Assembly (NCBI GenBank): GCA_947452415.1
Contig: CANGCT010000022.1
Span: 1-34,220, forward strand
DNA: 34,220 bases
Direction: 5' to 3'
Source of the DNA: Flavobacteriaceae bacterium
GTDB lineage: Bacteria > Bacteroidota > Bacteroidia > Flavobacteriales > Flavobacteriaceae
Every line of letters starts with the position of its first letter. Position 1 is the stretch's first letter. The position numbers were made by a program, and so were the translations under genes. The notes below the pieces were generated by a model. The model had not been told where the DNA came from, did no database searches, and saw nothing but the letters and a program-made list of their open reading frames with translations. Below are positions 23,354 to 30,681 of the stretch, one piece after another.

Positions 23354-25381
23354 CTACACCAATCCCGCACGTTTTAATAACGCATCTGCATTTGGTTCAT
23401 GTCCTCTAAAACGTATGTATAATTCCATTGGTAATTCGGTACCTCCTTTGGAAAGTATATTTTCTTTAAATTTTGTAGCCACTTCTTTATTGAAAATTCC
23501 CTTTTCTTGAAAATAAGCAAAGGCATCTGCATCCAAAACTTCAGCCCATTTGTAACTGTAATATCCTGAAGAATATCCTCCTTGGAAAATATGAGAAAAG
23601 GAAACACTCATGCAGTTTTCAGCAACGTCGGGATATAAAGTAGTCCCTTCCATGGCTTGTTTTTCAAATGCTTTAATGTCGATAATTTCACTCGGATTGT
23701 TGCTATGAAAAGCCATGTCTAGAATTCCGAAACTCAATTGGCGTAAGGTTGCCATTCCTTCTAAGAAACTTGCACTTTCTTTGATTTTCTCCACATACAT
23801 CTGCGGAATGATTTCGCCAGTTTTATAATGTTTAGCGAATAATGCTAATGCTTCTGGTTCATAGCACCAGTTTTCCATTACTTGACTTGGTAATTCTACA
23901 AAATCCCAATACACAGAAGTTCCCGATAAACTAGGATAAGTGGTATTGGCTAACATGCCGTGAAGCGCATGACCAAATTCATGGAATAATGTAGTTACTT
24001 CGTTAAACGTTAATAACGATGGCTTTGTCTCTGTTGGCGGAGTGAAATTGCAAACGATAGAAACATGCGGTCTTTCATTAACGCCATTTTTTACCGATTG
24101 TGATTTGTAGGAAGTCATCCAAGCGCCATTTCGTTTTCCTTTTCTTGGAAAAAAATCGGAGTAGAAGATAGCAACGAGATTTTTTTCTTCGTCTAATACT
24201 TCAAAAGTTTGAACCTCTTCATGGTATTTATCAATATCAAAAACTTCCTTAAAGGTGATTCCGTATAGTTTTTCGGCTACTGTAAATGCGCCATTTAATA
24301 CATTTTCTAATTTAAAATAGGGTTTCAATAATTCATCGTCCAAACTGAATAATTTTTGTTTCAATTTTTCAGAATAATACGAACCATCCCATTTTTCTAA
24401 TAGTTCCACGCCATCCAACTCTTTTGCGAAAGCAGTTAATTGCGCCATTTCTCTTTCGGCTGCTGGTTTTGCTTTTTTAAGTAAATTTTTTAAAAACGAT
24501 TTTACTTTATCTGGATTTTGTGCCATTCGTTCTTCTAAAACAAAATGCGAATGGGTGGCATAGCCTAATAATTTAGCACGATCGTAACGCAGTTTAGCAA
24601 TTTTTAAAGTGATTTCTTTATTGTCGAATTCGTTTCCTTGAAATGCTTTTTTACCTGCGGCAATTGCCATTTCTTTTCGTAATTCTCTATTGTCGATATA
24701 GGTTACAAATGGTAAATAACTCGGAAAATCTAGGGTAAAAACCCAACCTTTTAATTCTTTAGATTTTGCTAAAGAACGCGCCATTTCTTTAGCGCCTTCG
24801 GGTAAACCTTTTAAATCGGCTTCGTTGGTTATCTGTAATTGATAGTTGTTGGTTTCCGCCAATACGTTTTCACCATAAGTCAATTTAAGTTTGGCTAATT
24901 CGGTGTCGATTTCGCGCAATTTTGCTTTTTTGTCTTCGGGAAGTAAGGCGCCATTTCGGGTAAAACTTTTGTATTTTTTGTCTAATAAAGTGGCTTGTTC
25001 TGGAGTTAAAGTCAGATTTTCTTTTTGATCGTGCACTGCCTTTACTCGATTAAATAAATCTTCGTTTAACGAAATGTCATTTCCGAATGCAGTTAATAAA
25101 GGAGAAACGTCTTGTGCTATTTTTTGCATTTCGTCACAAGTTTCTGCCGAATTCAAGTTGAAAAATATAGACGAAAGACGATCCAATGCGTCTCCAGAAA
25201 AATCTAAAGCAACAATAGTGTTTTCAAACGTAGGGGCTTCGGGATTGTTAGTTATTGCATCAATTTCGGCTCTAGCATTTGTAATGTTTTCAATAAATGC
25301 AGGCTGATAATCTTCTAGTTTTATTTTTGAAAATGGTGCAGTATTGTGTTTTGTATTGAAAGGATTTGTTAGGATACTCAT
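23354..25381 (-). CDS. M3 family oligopeptidase
   Basis: A 675-residue zinc metallopeptidase of family M3 (Dcp / oligopeptidase A type). The zinc motif is H467-E468-F-G-H471 in TLFHEFGHALHGMLA. Nearby conserved runs are SGTSVYWDFVELPSQVMENW and SFSHIFQGGYSSGYYSYKWA, the latter with the substrate-contacting tyrosines. No signal peptide is seen: the N-terminus is SILTNPFNTKHNTAPFSKIK, so the enzyme is probably cytoplasmic and degrades short peptides. Dipeptidyl or oligo-endopeptidase activity cannot be told apart by eye. It is separated from purE by a 10-bp-period repeat. Confidence 0.94.
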   Translation of the reverse strand: MSILTNPFNTKHNTAPFSKIKLEDYQPAFIENITNARAEIDAITNNPEAPTFENTIVALDFSGDALDRLSSIFFNLNSAETCDEMQKIAQDVSPLLTAFGNDISLNEDLFNRVKAVHDQKENLTLTPEQATLLDKKYKSFTRNGALLPEDKKAKLREIDTELAKLKLTYGENVLAETNNYQLQITNEADLKGLPEGAKEMARSLAKSKELKGWVFTLDFPSYLPFVTYIDNRELRKEMAIAAGKKAFQGNEFDNKEITLKIAKLRYDRAKLLGYATHSHFVLEERMAQNPDKVKSFLKNLLKKAKPAAEREMAQLTAFAKELDGVELLEKWDGSYYSEKLKQKLFSLDDELLKPYFKLENVLNGAFTVAEKLYGITFKEVFDIDKYHEEVQTFEVLDEEKNLVAIFYSDFFPRKGKRNGAWMTSYKSQSVKNGVNERPHVSIVCNFTPPTETKPSLLTFNEVTTLFHEFGHALHGMLANTTYPSLSGTSVYWDFVELPSQVMENWCYEPEALALFAKHYKTGEIIPQMYVEKIKESASFLEGMATLRQLSFGILDMAFHSNNPSEIIDIKAFEKQAMEGTTLYPDVAENCMSVSFSHIFQGGYSSGYYSYKWAEVLDADAFAYFQEKGIFNKEVATKFKENILSKGGTELPMELYIRFRGHEPNADALLKRAGLV

Positions 25382-25397
25382 TTGTATTAAAATTTAT

Positions 25398-25488
25398 TTC
25401 ACTAAGATTCACTAAGATTCACAAAGATCCTCAAAATGATAATTGGTTCTATGTGTTTCTTTGTGAATCTTAGTGATTCTTTGTGTAA
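25398..25488. repeat. 10-bp-period inverted repeat upstream of the M3 peptidase
   Basis: The left half has three head-to-tail decamers, TTCACTAAGA, TTCACTAAGA and TTCACAAAGA. The right half has the inverse, TCTTTGTGAA, TCTTAGTGAT and TCTTTGTG. TCACTAAGATTCACAAAGA (25409-25427) is perfectly complementary to 25458-25476, and 23 of 24 bases pair if extended. It lies between the start of the M3 peptidase and the stop of purE. The core resembles the inverted repeat at 190-238. Confidence 0.85.
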
Positions 25489-25492
25489 AATG

Positions 25493-25975
25493 TTATTTTT
25501 TCAATTCAGAAGCTGCTTTATTCACGGCTTCTTTTAGGCTTTCTTTATAGAAAATGATTTTATCAAGAACACATTTGTCTGAGGTTCCGATAATTTGAGC
25601 GGCAAGAATTCCTGCATTTTTAGCACCATTTAAGGCTACAGTTGCTACGGGAACACCACCTGGCATTTGTAAAATAGACAAAACTGAGTCCCAACCATCT
25701 ATAGAATTGCTTGATTTTACGGGAACTCCAATCACGGGCAATGGCGACATAGAAGCGACCATTCCTGGTAAGTGGGCCGCACCTCCAGCACCTGCAATAA
25801 TTACAGAGATACCGCGAGTATGGGCATTTTTACTAAAATCAAAAAGTTTTTCGGGCGTTCTGTGTGCCGAAACAATATCGACTTCAATTTCAATGTCAAA
25901 TCCTTTTAGGATGTCTATTGCTTCTTGCATTACGGGCATATCGGATATGGAACCCATTATTATGGCTACTTTCAT
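25493..25975 (-). CDS. purE: N5-carboxyaminoimidazole ribonucleotide mutase
   Basis: A 160-residue class I PurE, converting N5-CAIR to CAIR in purine synthesis. The signature is visible: IIMGSISDMPVM at the N-terminus (substrate phosphate loop), VSAHRTPEKLFDF with the catalytic histidine region, IIAGAGGAAHLPGMVAS, and SILQMPGGVPVATVALNGAK. Its partner purK lies upstream on the same strand, but a toxin-antitoxin pair now separates them. purE starts 12 bases after the MazF stop, so it probably depends on readthrough from purK or the antitoxin promoter. Confidence 0.95.
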   Translation of the reverse strand: MKVAIIMGSISDMPVMQEAIDILKGFDIEIEVDIVSAHRTPEKLFDFSKNAHTRGISVIIAGAGGAAHLPGMVASMSPLPVIGVPVKSSNSIDGWDSVLSILQMPGGVPVATVALNGAKNAGILAAQIIGTSDKCVLDKIIFYKESLKEAVNKAASELKK

Positions 25976-25987
25976 AGTGTGTTGTTT

Positions 25988-26326
25988 TTAGAAATCTAAA
26001 ACATTTTTTATGTTTTCTTGTATTTTTAGTCTCATTTCGGTACTTACAAATCCAATTTTTTTCACAAATCTAGAATTATCAATTGCTCGAATTTGGTCAA
26101 TCATAATATCGCTATTTTCGTTTAAGCCACAGTTTCCTTTGTTAATTCGGATTCTTAGAATATCAGATTCGTTATTGAGTTTTGTTGTAATTGGGCAAAT
26201 TATAGTAGAAGGATGACCGATTTCATTCAAAAAATTGGTTTGAACAACTACCACTGGACGAACTTTTCCCGCTTCGGTACCAATTTGAGGATTTAAATCG
26301 GCTAGCCAAATTTCATATTGATTCAT
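25988..26326 (-). CDS. MazF/PemK-family toxin
   Basis: A 112-residue MazF-fold protein, predicted to be an mRNA-cleaving ribonuclease. Family features are YEIWLADLNPQIGTEAGKVR at the N-terminus, RPVVVVQTNFLNE, STIICPITTK in the core, and DIMIDQIRAIDNSRFVKKIG. Length is normal and the frame is intact. Its first 14 bases overlap the antitoxin gene, the standard coupled arrangement. It stands between purK and purE, 12 bases before purE. Confidence 0.92.
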   Translation of the reverse strand: MNQYEIWLADLNPQIGTEAGKVRPVVVVQTNFLNEIGHPSTIICPITTKLNNESDILRIRINKGNCGLNENSDIMIDQIRAIDNSRFVKKIGFVSTEMRLKIQENIKNVLDF

Positions 26327-26552
26327 GCAAAGTATCTATTTGTTCAAATTCTTTTAAAACTTCCATAGAACTCTCTGAAACTAATTTAGATTCAAAGTGC
26401 ATTTTTTTTTGTAAAATTAATCTACTTTGCATTTTGTTATAATATTCTAATGCATCGTTTATGTACCTATTTCTAGGTTTTTTTATTGATTTAACAATGT
26501 TTTCAGTTTCACCGTAAATAGCATCGTCTATTTTTAAAGAAATTGTTTTCAT
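26313..26552 (-). CDS. ribbon-helix-helix type antitoxin of the MazF pair
   Basis: A 79-residue protein, MKTISLKIDDAIYGETENIV followed by KSIKKPRNRYINDALEYYNK, consistent with a CopG-like ribbon-helix-helix DNA-binding domain. The acidic/polar C-terminal part (about 50-79) probably wraps the toxin. It overlaps mazF by 14 bases. Upstream are strong palindromes that overlap a -7 promoter element, consistent with autorepression by the antitoxin, as in other systems. Confidence 0.85.
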   Translation of the reverse strand: MKTISLKIDDAIYGETENIVKSIKKPRNRYINDALEYYNKMQSRLILQKKMHFESKLVSESSMEVLKEFEQIDTLHESI

Positions 26553-26563
26553 AAATTCAAGTT

Positions 26564-26599
26564 TATATACAAAAGTATATAAAAAAAGTATATACTTTT
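26564..26599 (-). promoter_or_regulatory. palindromic operator and promoter of the MazF pair
   Basis: Minus-strand TACTTTTG (26577-26570) matches TAnnTTTG, 17 bases before the antitoxin ATG. It is embedded in TATATAC-AAAA-GTATATA (26564-26581). A second site, the perfect 16-bp palindrome AAAAGTATATACTTTT, lies at 26584-26599. The three GTATATA/TATATAC motifs look like repeated operator half-sites. Confidence 0.65.
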
Positions 26600-26633
26600 A
26601 ATTAATTATATAATTAATTATATAATTAATTAT
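26599..26633. repeat. AT-only tandem palindrome array
   Basis: Three copies (the first 11/12 bases) of the 12-bp palindrome ATAATTAATTAT. It overlaps the last two codons and stop of purK and directly precedes the MazF-pair operator region. It may mark the insertion junction of the toxin-antitoxin pair. Confidence 0.75.
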
Positions 26634-27777
26634 CAGAAATCACTCTAATACTATTCTTAACTTCTTCTGCGATTTTTCGGGCTTGTTTCATATCTTCGTT
26701 TACAATTGTAACATGTCCCATTTTTCTAAAAGGACGTGTTTCCTTTTTTCCGTAAATGTGAGGCGTTACTCCATCAATTGCCATTATTTTTTCAATATTT
26801 TGATAAATAACAGGCCCTGAGAATCCTTCTTCACCGACCAAATTTACCATAATTCCGGCAACTTTGCTAGCAGTATTTCCTAAAGGGAGGTTTAATATGG
26901 CTCGTAAATGGTTTTCAAATTGTGAGGTATAACTTGCTTCAATGGTATGATGCCCTGAATTGTGTGGTCTTGGCGCAACTTCATTTACCAAAATTTCATC
27001 GTCTTGGGTTTGAAACATTTCTACTGCCAAAAGTCCAACGTGGTTGAAGGCTTTCGAAACTTGTAAGGCAATTTCTTGCGCTTTTTGGGCAACTGCTTCA
27101 CTAATTCGTGCTGGGCAAAGTACGTATTCTACTTGGTTGGCTTCGGGGTGGAATTCCATTTCTACAACTGGATAGGTTTTTACTTCCCCCGATGCAGAGC
27201 GTGCTACAATAACTGCTAGTTCGTTTTGAAACAGAATCATTTTCTCAGCAATACATTCCACATTGGGAAGGTTTTCTATATCAGAAGCAGTTCGTACAAC
27301 TTTTACGCCTGTACCATCGTAGCCAAATTGGGTGCATTTCCATACAAATGGAAGGGGTATGTTATCTAAATCTGATTTTAAATCTAATAAATTTTCAAAT
27401 CGTTTGTGGTTAGATGTTGGAATGTTGTTTGCAACATAAAAATCTTTTTGGATTCCTTTGTTTTGAATTAAACGCAAGGTTTTTGGAGAGGGAAATACGG
27501 GCAATCCTTCGGCTTCCAATTTATCTAAAGCATCCAGATTTACATTTTCAATTTCAATGGTTAATAGATTTACTTTTTTGCCAAATTGATAAACAGCATC
27601 AAAATCCATTAAATCGCCAATAAAAAACTGAGTTGCTCCATATTGACTTGGTGCTTCTTTGTTTGGATCTAAAATATAAGTTTGAATATCAAATTTTCGA
27701 GTTTCGGCCAATAGCATTTTGCCTAATTGTCCGCCACCTAGAATTCCTAGTTTAAAATCGGAAGAGAAATAATTCAT
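26626..27777 (-). CDS. purK: N5-carboxyaminoimidazole ribonucleotide synthase
   Basis: A 383-residue ATP-grasp enzyme making N5-CAIR from AIR, bicarbonate and ATP, the step before PurE. The N-terminal nucleotide fold is KLGILGGGQLGKMLLAETRK. The ATP-grasp part includes PFVWKCTQFGYDGTGVKVVR, followed by AVIVARSASGEVKTYPVVEM, and EMFQTQDDEILVNEVAPRPH then NSGHHTIEAS. Length and order are normal. The last codons lie in an AT-only repeat. Divergent hpt begins 238 bases away. Confidence 0.95.
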   Translation of the reverse strand: MNYFSSDFKLGILGGGQLGKMLLAETRKFDIQTYILDPNKEAPSQYGATQFFIGDLMDFDAVYQFGKKVNLLTIEIENVNLDALDKLEAEGLPVFPSPKTLRLIQNKGIQKDFYVANNIPTSNHKRFENLLDLKSDLDNIPLPFVWKCTQFGYDGTGVKVVRTASDIENLPNVECIAEKMILFQNELAVIVARSASGEVKTYPVVEMEFHPEANQVEYVLCPARISEAVAQKAQEIALQVSKAFNHVGLLAVEMFQTQDDEILVNEVAPRPHNSGHHTIEASYTSQFENHLRAILNLPLGNTASKVAGIMVNLVGEEGFSGPVIYQNIEKIMAIDGVTPHIYGKKETRPFRKMGHVTIVNEDMKQARKIAEEVKNSIRVISDN

Positions 27778-27799
27778 TGTTTAGTAATAGTTGTTTTTG

Positions 27800-27807
27800 C
27801 AAAGATA
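27800..27807 (-). promoter_or_regulatory. -7 promoter element of purK
   Basis: Minus-strand TATCTTTG matches TAnnTTTG, 22 bases before the ATG at 27777. I saw no recognised purine riboswitch between purK and hpt. Confidence 0.5.
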
Positions 27808-27945
27808 AACATTTGAAAATTATTTTAATCGTTTCTAAATGGCGTTTACTACAAACGGATATCAGGTACAATTTATTAACTGAAATATATAATTCCCAGA
27901 CAGAAAATACCGCTTTCAATTTATAAATATACCAAATTAGCAAAA

Positions 27946-27991
27946 AAGTATAAATACTTGCAACGTAATAGTTTTTACTTCTTTAAATTTG
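27946..27991 (+). promoter_or_regulatory. promoter (TTG-N23-TAAATTTG) of hpt with an overlapping inverted repeat
   Basis: TTG at 27958-27960 and TAAATTTG at 27984-27991 are 23 bases apart. AAGTAT-AA-ATACTT (27946-27959) overlaps the -33 element and could be a repressor site. The ATG is 23 bases downstream of the -7 element. Confidence 0.55.
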
Positions 27992-28014
27992 CATCTTATT
28001 CAAATTTATAAAAA

Positions 28015-28545
28015 ATGATACATCTTCACGATAAATCTTTTGTGCCTTTTATTTCTTCAGAAGAAATTGATTTTGCAATTGCAAATATGGCCAAACAAAT
28101 GGACGATGATTTCTTTGACGAAATCCCTGTTTTTGTAGGAATTCTTAATGGTTCTTTTATGGTTTTGTCGGATTTGATGAAGCATTACCGTGGAATGTGT
28201 GAAGTAAGTTTCATGAAATTATCTTCCTATGAAGGAACAGAATCAACTAATACCGTAAAACAACTTATAGGTAGCAACGAAAACCTAGAAGGGAGAATTG
28301 TGGTAATTGTAGAAGATATTGTTGATACTGGAAATACTATTGAAGAATTGAAAGTAATTTTCAAAGATAAAAAGGTTAAACATCTTAAAATTGCAACACT
28401 TTTCTTCAAACCAGAAGCATACAAAAAAGACATCAAAATTGATTATATCGGAATTCGAATTCCAAATAAATTCATTGTAGGTTACGGTTTAGACTACGAC
28501 GGATTAGGAAGAAATTTAGCCGATGTGTACCAATTAGCACAATAA
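28015..28545 (+). CDS. hpt: hypoxanthine phosphoribosyltransferase
   Basis: A 176-residue purine salvage enzyme converting hypoxanthine (and usually guanine) with PRPP to IMP or GMP. The PRPP-binding loop is VIVEDIVDTGNTIEEL, with E100 and D101 and the D104-T-G-N-T core. VGILNGSFMVLSDLM and FMKLSSYEGTESTNTV are further family motifs, and the C-terminal FIVGYGLDYDGLGRNLADVY closes the active site. It is followed by adk after 62 bases, in the same direction. Confidence 0.94.
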   Translation: MIHLHDKSFVPFISSEEIDFAIANMAKQMDDDFFDEIPVFVGILNGSFMVLSDLMKHYRGMCEVSFMKLSSYEGTESTNTVKQLIGSNENLEGRIVVIVEDIVDTGNTIEELKVIFKDKKVKHLKIATLFFKPEAYKKDIKIDYIGIRIPNKFIVGYGLDYDGLGRNLADVYQLAQ

Positions 28546-28607
28546 GTATTAAGATTAGAGTATTAAGAATTAAGACTTTCCAAATTTGGAATTTAAATAA
28601 CTACATT
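28546..28607 (+). promoter_or_regulatory. short-period repeat leader and palindrome upstream of adk
   Basis: AGTATTAAGATTAGAGTATT followed by AAGAATTAAGAC is a degenerate 7-10 base repeat. It is followed by TTCCAAATTTGGAA (28578-28591), a perfect 14-bp palindrome, 16 bases before the adk start. The role is unknown. Confidence 0.5.
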
Positions 28608-29180
28608 ATGATTAACATCGTTCTTTTCGGTAAACCAGGTGCAGGAAAAGGCACTCAAGCAGAATTTTTAAAAGAAAAATACAATTTAACGCATCTTTCT
28701 ACAGGCGATATTTTTAGATTCAATATAAAAAATGACACCGATTTAGGGAGAATTGCCAAAACCTTTATGGATAAAGGTGATTTAGTTCCTGATGAAGTAA
28801 CCATTAAAATGTTGCAAAGCGAAGTAGATAAAAACCCAACTTCTGCTGGATTTTTATTTGATGGTTTTCCAAGAACAATAGCGCAAGCTGCAGCATTAGA
28901 TCAATTTTTAGAATCTAAAGGACAAAGCATTACAGCAACAGTAGCACTAGATGCCGATGATTATGTTTTGGTTGCTCGATTATTAGAAAGAGGAAAAACT
29001 TCAGGAAGACCCGACGATCAAGACGAAGAAAAAATTAGAAATCGTTACCAAGAATACAATGAAAAAACTGCTCCTTTAATGGAATATTACAAAGATCAAG
29101 GTAAATTTCATGCTGTAAATGGTATCGGAACCATACCAGAAGTTAATGAAAGATTGAACTTTGTTTTCGATAATTTATAG
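28608..29180 (+). CDS. adk: adenylate kinase
   Basis: A 190-residue adenylate kinase interconverting ATP + AMP and 2 ADP. The P-loop is GKPGAGKGT (8-16), the AMP region is THLSTGDIFR, and FLFDGFPRTIAQA follows. The LID segment LLERGKTSGRPDDQDEEKIR is the short form without zinc-binding cysteines. Length agrees with short-LID bacterial enzymes. It follows hpt and ends in a structured terminator. Confidence 0.95.
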   Translation: MINIVLFGKPGAGKGTQAEFLKEKYNLTHLSTGDIFRFNIKNDTDLGRIAKTFMDKGDLVPDEVTIKMLQSEVDKNPTSAGFLFDGFPRTIAQAAALDQFLESKGQSITATVALDADDYVLVARLLERGKTSGRPDDQDEEKIRNRYQEYNEKTAPLMEYYKDQGKFHAVNGIGTIPEVNERLNFVFDNL

Positions 29181-29243
29181 TCAAATAAGGGGTCTAATAT
29201 AAATTTCGAGCATTCGATTTTTTTTTTCGATATTTGTACACAG

Positions 29244-29285
29244 AAAAAGAGCAATTTCCGAAACTCGGGATTCAGGCTCTTTTTT
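29244..29285 (+). terminator. nested hairpin terminator between adk and the CNNM/CorC gene
   Basis: AAAAAGAGC (29244-29252) pairs with GCTCTTTTT (29276-29284), ending in a T-run. Inside, TTCCGA (29256-29261) pairs with TCGGGA (29265-29270) including one G-U, giving a two-tier stem. The next ATG is only 14 bases beyond, so this could also control the downstream gene. GATATTTG at 29229-29236 is a near match to the -7 consensus, so this RNA could instead be the leader of the CNNM gene. Confidence 0.7.
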
Positions 29286-29298
29286 GTAATTTTAAATT

Positions 29299-30576
29299 AT
29301 GGAACTTTTAATAATACTTTTTTTAATTCTGCTTAACGGCATTTTCTCGATGTCGGAAATCGCATTGATTTCTGCAAGAAAAAGTCGGTTAGAAACTGCT
29401 GCCAAAAAAGGAAATGCCAATGCTAAAGTGGCATTAGATTTAGTCAATTCTCCAAACAAACTTCTTTCAACAGTTCAAATAGGAATTACCCTAATTAGTA
29501 TCTTAACCGGAATTTATTCGGGAGATAAAATAACCTCAGATGTACAAATGTTTGTCTCAAGTTTTGAAATATTCAAACCTTATGCACATTCTTTTGCAGT
29601 CGGAATTGTAGTTGTAATCTTAACATTTTTCTCCTTAGTTTTAGGGGAATTATTGCCAAAACGAATTGGATTGAATTATCCCGAAACCATTGCCAAAGGA
29701 ATGGCGGTTCCAATGAAAATCATTTCGCAGTTAACTGCTCCTTTCATTTGGTTATTAACGATTTCTACTGATGCGCTGTTAAAATTATTCAACATAAAAC
29801 CCACTGCCGACGGAAAAGTTACTGAAGATGAGATTAAAGCCATCATTAAAGAAGGAACCGAAGTAGGTGAGGTACAAGAAATTGAGCAAGAAATTGTAGA
29901 ACGTGTTTTTCATATAGGCGATAGAAAGATTAATTCCTTGATGACGCACCGATCCAATATTGTGTATTTGTCTGTAGATGAAACTCTTGAGAAAATAAAA
30001 GCAAAGGTTTTAGACGAATTACATTCTGTTTTTCCGGTTTGTGGTGAAAGTTTAGATGATATTATTGGAGTAGTTTCGCTTAAAGATTTGTTTACCAATT
30101 TTGATAAAGGAGATTTTAATTTAAGAGATATTGCCAAAGAACCTGCCTATTTAATTGAGCAAACTTCGGTTTATAAAGCATTGGAAAACTTCAAAAAAAC
30201 AAGGATACATTATGCTTTTATTGTTGATGAACATGCTGTTTTTCAAGGAATAATTACTTTAGATGATATTCTTGAAGCCTTGGTTGGAGATGCTTCCGAT
30301 TTTGACGACGACGAATATAAATTAGTTACCAATGACGACGGAACTTGGTTGGTAGATGGCCCATATTCGTTGCACGATTTCCTTACCTTTTTTGATATGG
30401 ATGACCTTACCAATGATTACGAAGTAACAACCGTAAGTGGATTTTTTATCACTGAACTAGGAACTATTCCAAAACAAGGCGAAAAGTTAATTTGGAATAA
30501 ATTGGAGTTAGAAGTCCAAAAAATGGATGGAGCTAAAATTGATAAAGTATTGATAAAGGCATATAAAGAAAATTAG
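29299..30576 (+). CDS. CNNM/CorC-family membrane protein (DUF21 and CBS domains)
   Basis: A 425-residue protein of the group often named haemolysin or CorC-like. The N-terminal DUF21 domain has about four membrane segments (LIILFLILLNGIFSMSEIAL; VQIGITLISILTGIYSG; FAVGIVVVILTFFSLVLGEL). A pair of CBS domains follows (about 215-330, including ALVGDASDFDDDEY at the end). The C-terminal CorC/HlyC domain has DGTWLVDGPYSLHDF and GFFITELGTIPKQGEKL. Relatives transport or sense Mg2+ or Co2+; true haemolysis is doubtful. It precedes obgE by a C-rich repeat. Confidence 0.92.
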   Translation: MELLIILFLILLNGIFSMSEIALISARKSRLETAAKKGNANAKVALDLVNSPNKLLSTVQIGITLISILTGIYSGDKITSDVQMFVSSFEIFKPYAHSFAVGIVVVILTFFSLVLGELLPKRIGLNYPETIAKGMAVPMKIISQLTAPFIWLLTISTDALLKLFNIKPTADGKVTEDEIKAIIKEGTEVGEVQEIEQEIVERVFHIGDRKINSLMTHRSNIVYLSVDETLEKIKAKVLDELHSVFPVCGESLDDIIGVVSLKDLFTNFDKGDFNLRDIAKEPAYLIEQTSVYKALENFKKTRIHYAFIVDEHAVFQGIITLDDILEALVGDASDFDDDEYKLVTNDDGTWLVDGPYSLHDFLTFFDMDDLTNDYEVTTVSGFFITELGTIPKQGEKLIWNKLELEVQKMDGAKIDKVLIKAYKEN

Positions 30577-30681
30577 GTTTTAGGTATAGGGTTCAGGGTG
30601 TTAGGTTCTAAGTGTAAGTAGTAACTTGTCTCTTGTAACCAAAACCCAAAACCCAAAACCCAAACCCCAAAACCCAAAAAA
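30577..30681 (+). repeat. G-rich / C-rich leader with telomere-like AAAACCC repeats before obgE
   Basis: Directly upstream of the obgE ATG is a tract of five near-perfect heptamers (AAAACCC, AAAACCC, AAAACCC, AAACCCC, AAAACCC) at about 30641-30675. At the start of the same gap is the G-rich stretch GGTTTTAGGTATAGGGTTCA followed by GGGTGTTAGG (about 30575-30605). The two halves could pair in RNA. The complementary strand of the C-rich tract has five G3-4 runs and could form a G-quadruplex. Confidence 0.8.

Noticed and set aside
25398..25488. CRISPR array
   Set aside because: The repeat units are 10 bases without unique spacers, arranged as one inverted pair; no cas gene is in the window.
27752..27943. 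Open frame upstream of purK on the minus strand
   Set aside because: It overlaps the purK start and its -7 promoter element and has no recognisable protein features.
27778..28014. Purine riboswitch between purK and hpt
   Set aside because: The 237-base gap was read on both strands for the conserved purine-riboswitch core and three-way junction; only promoter elements and a short inverted repeat were found.
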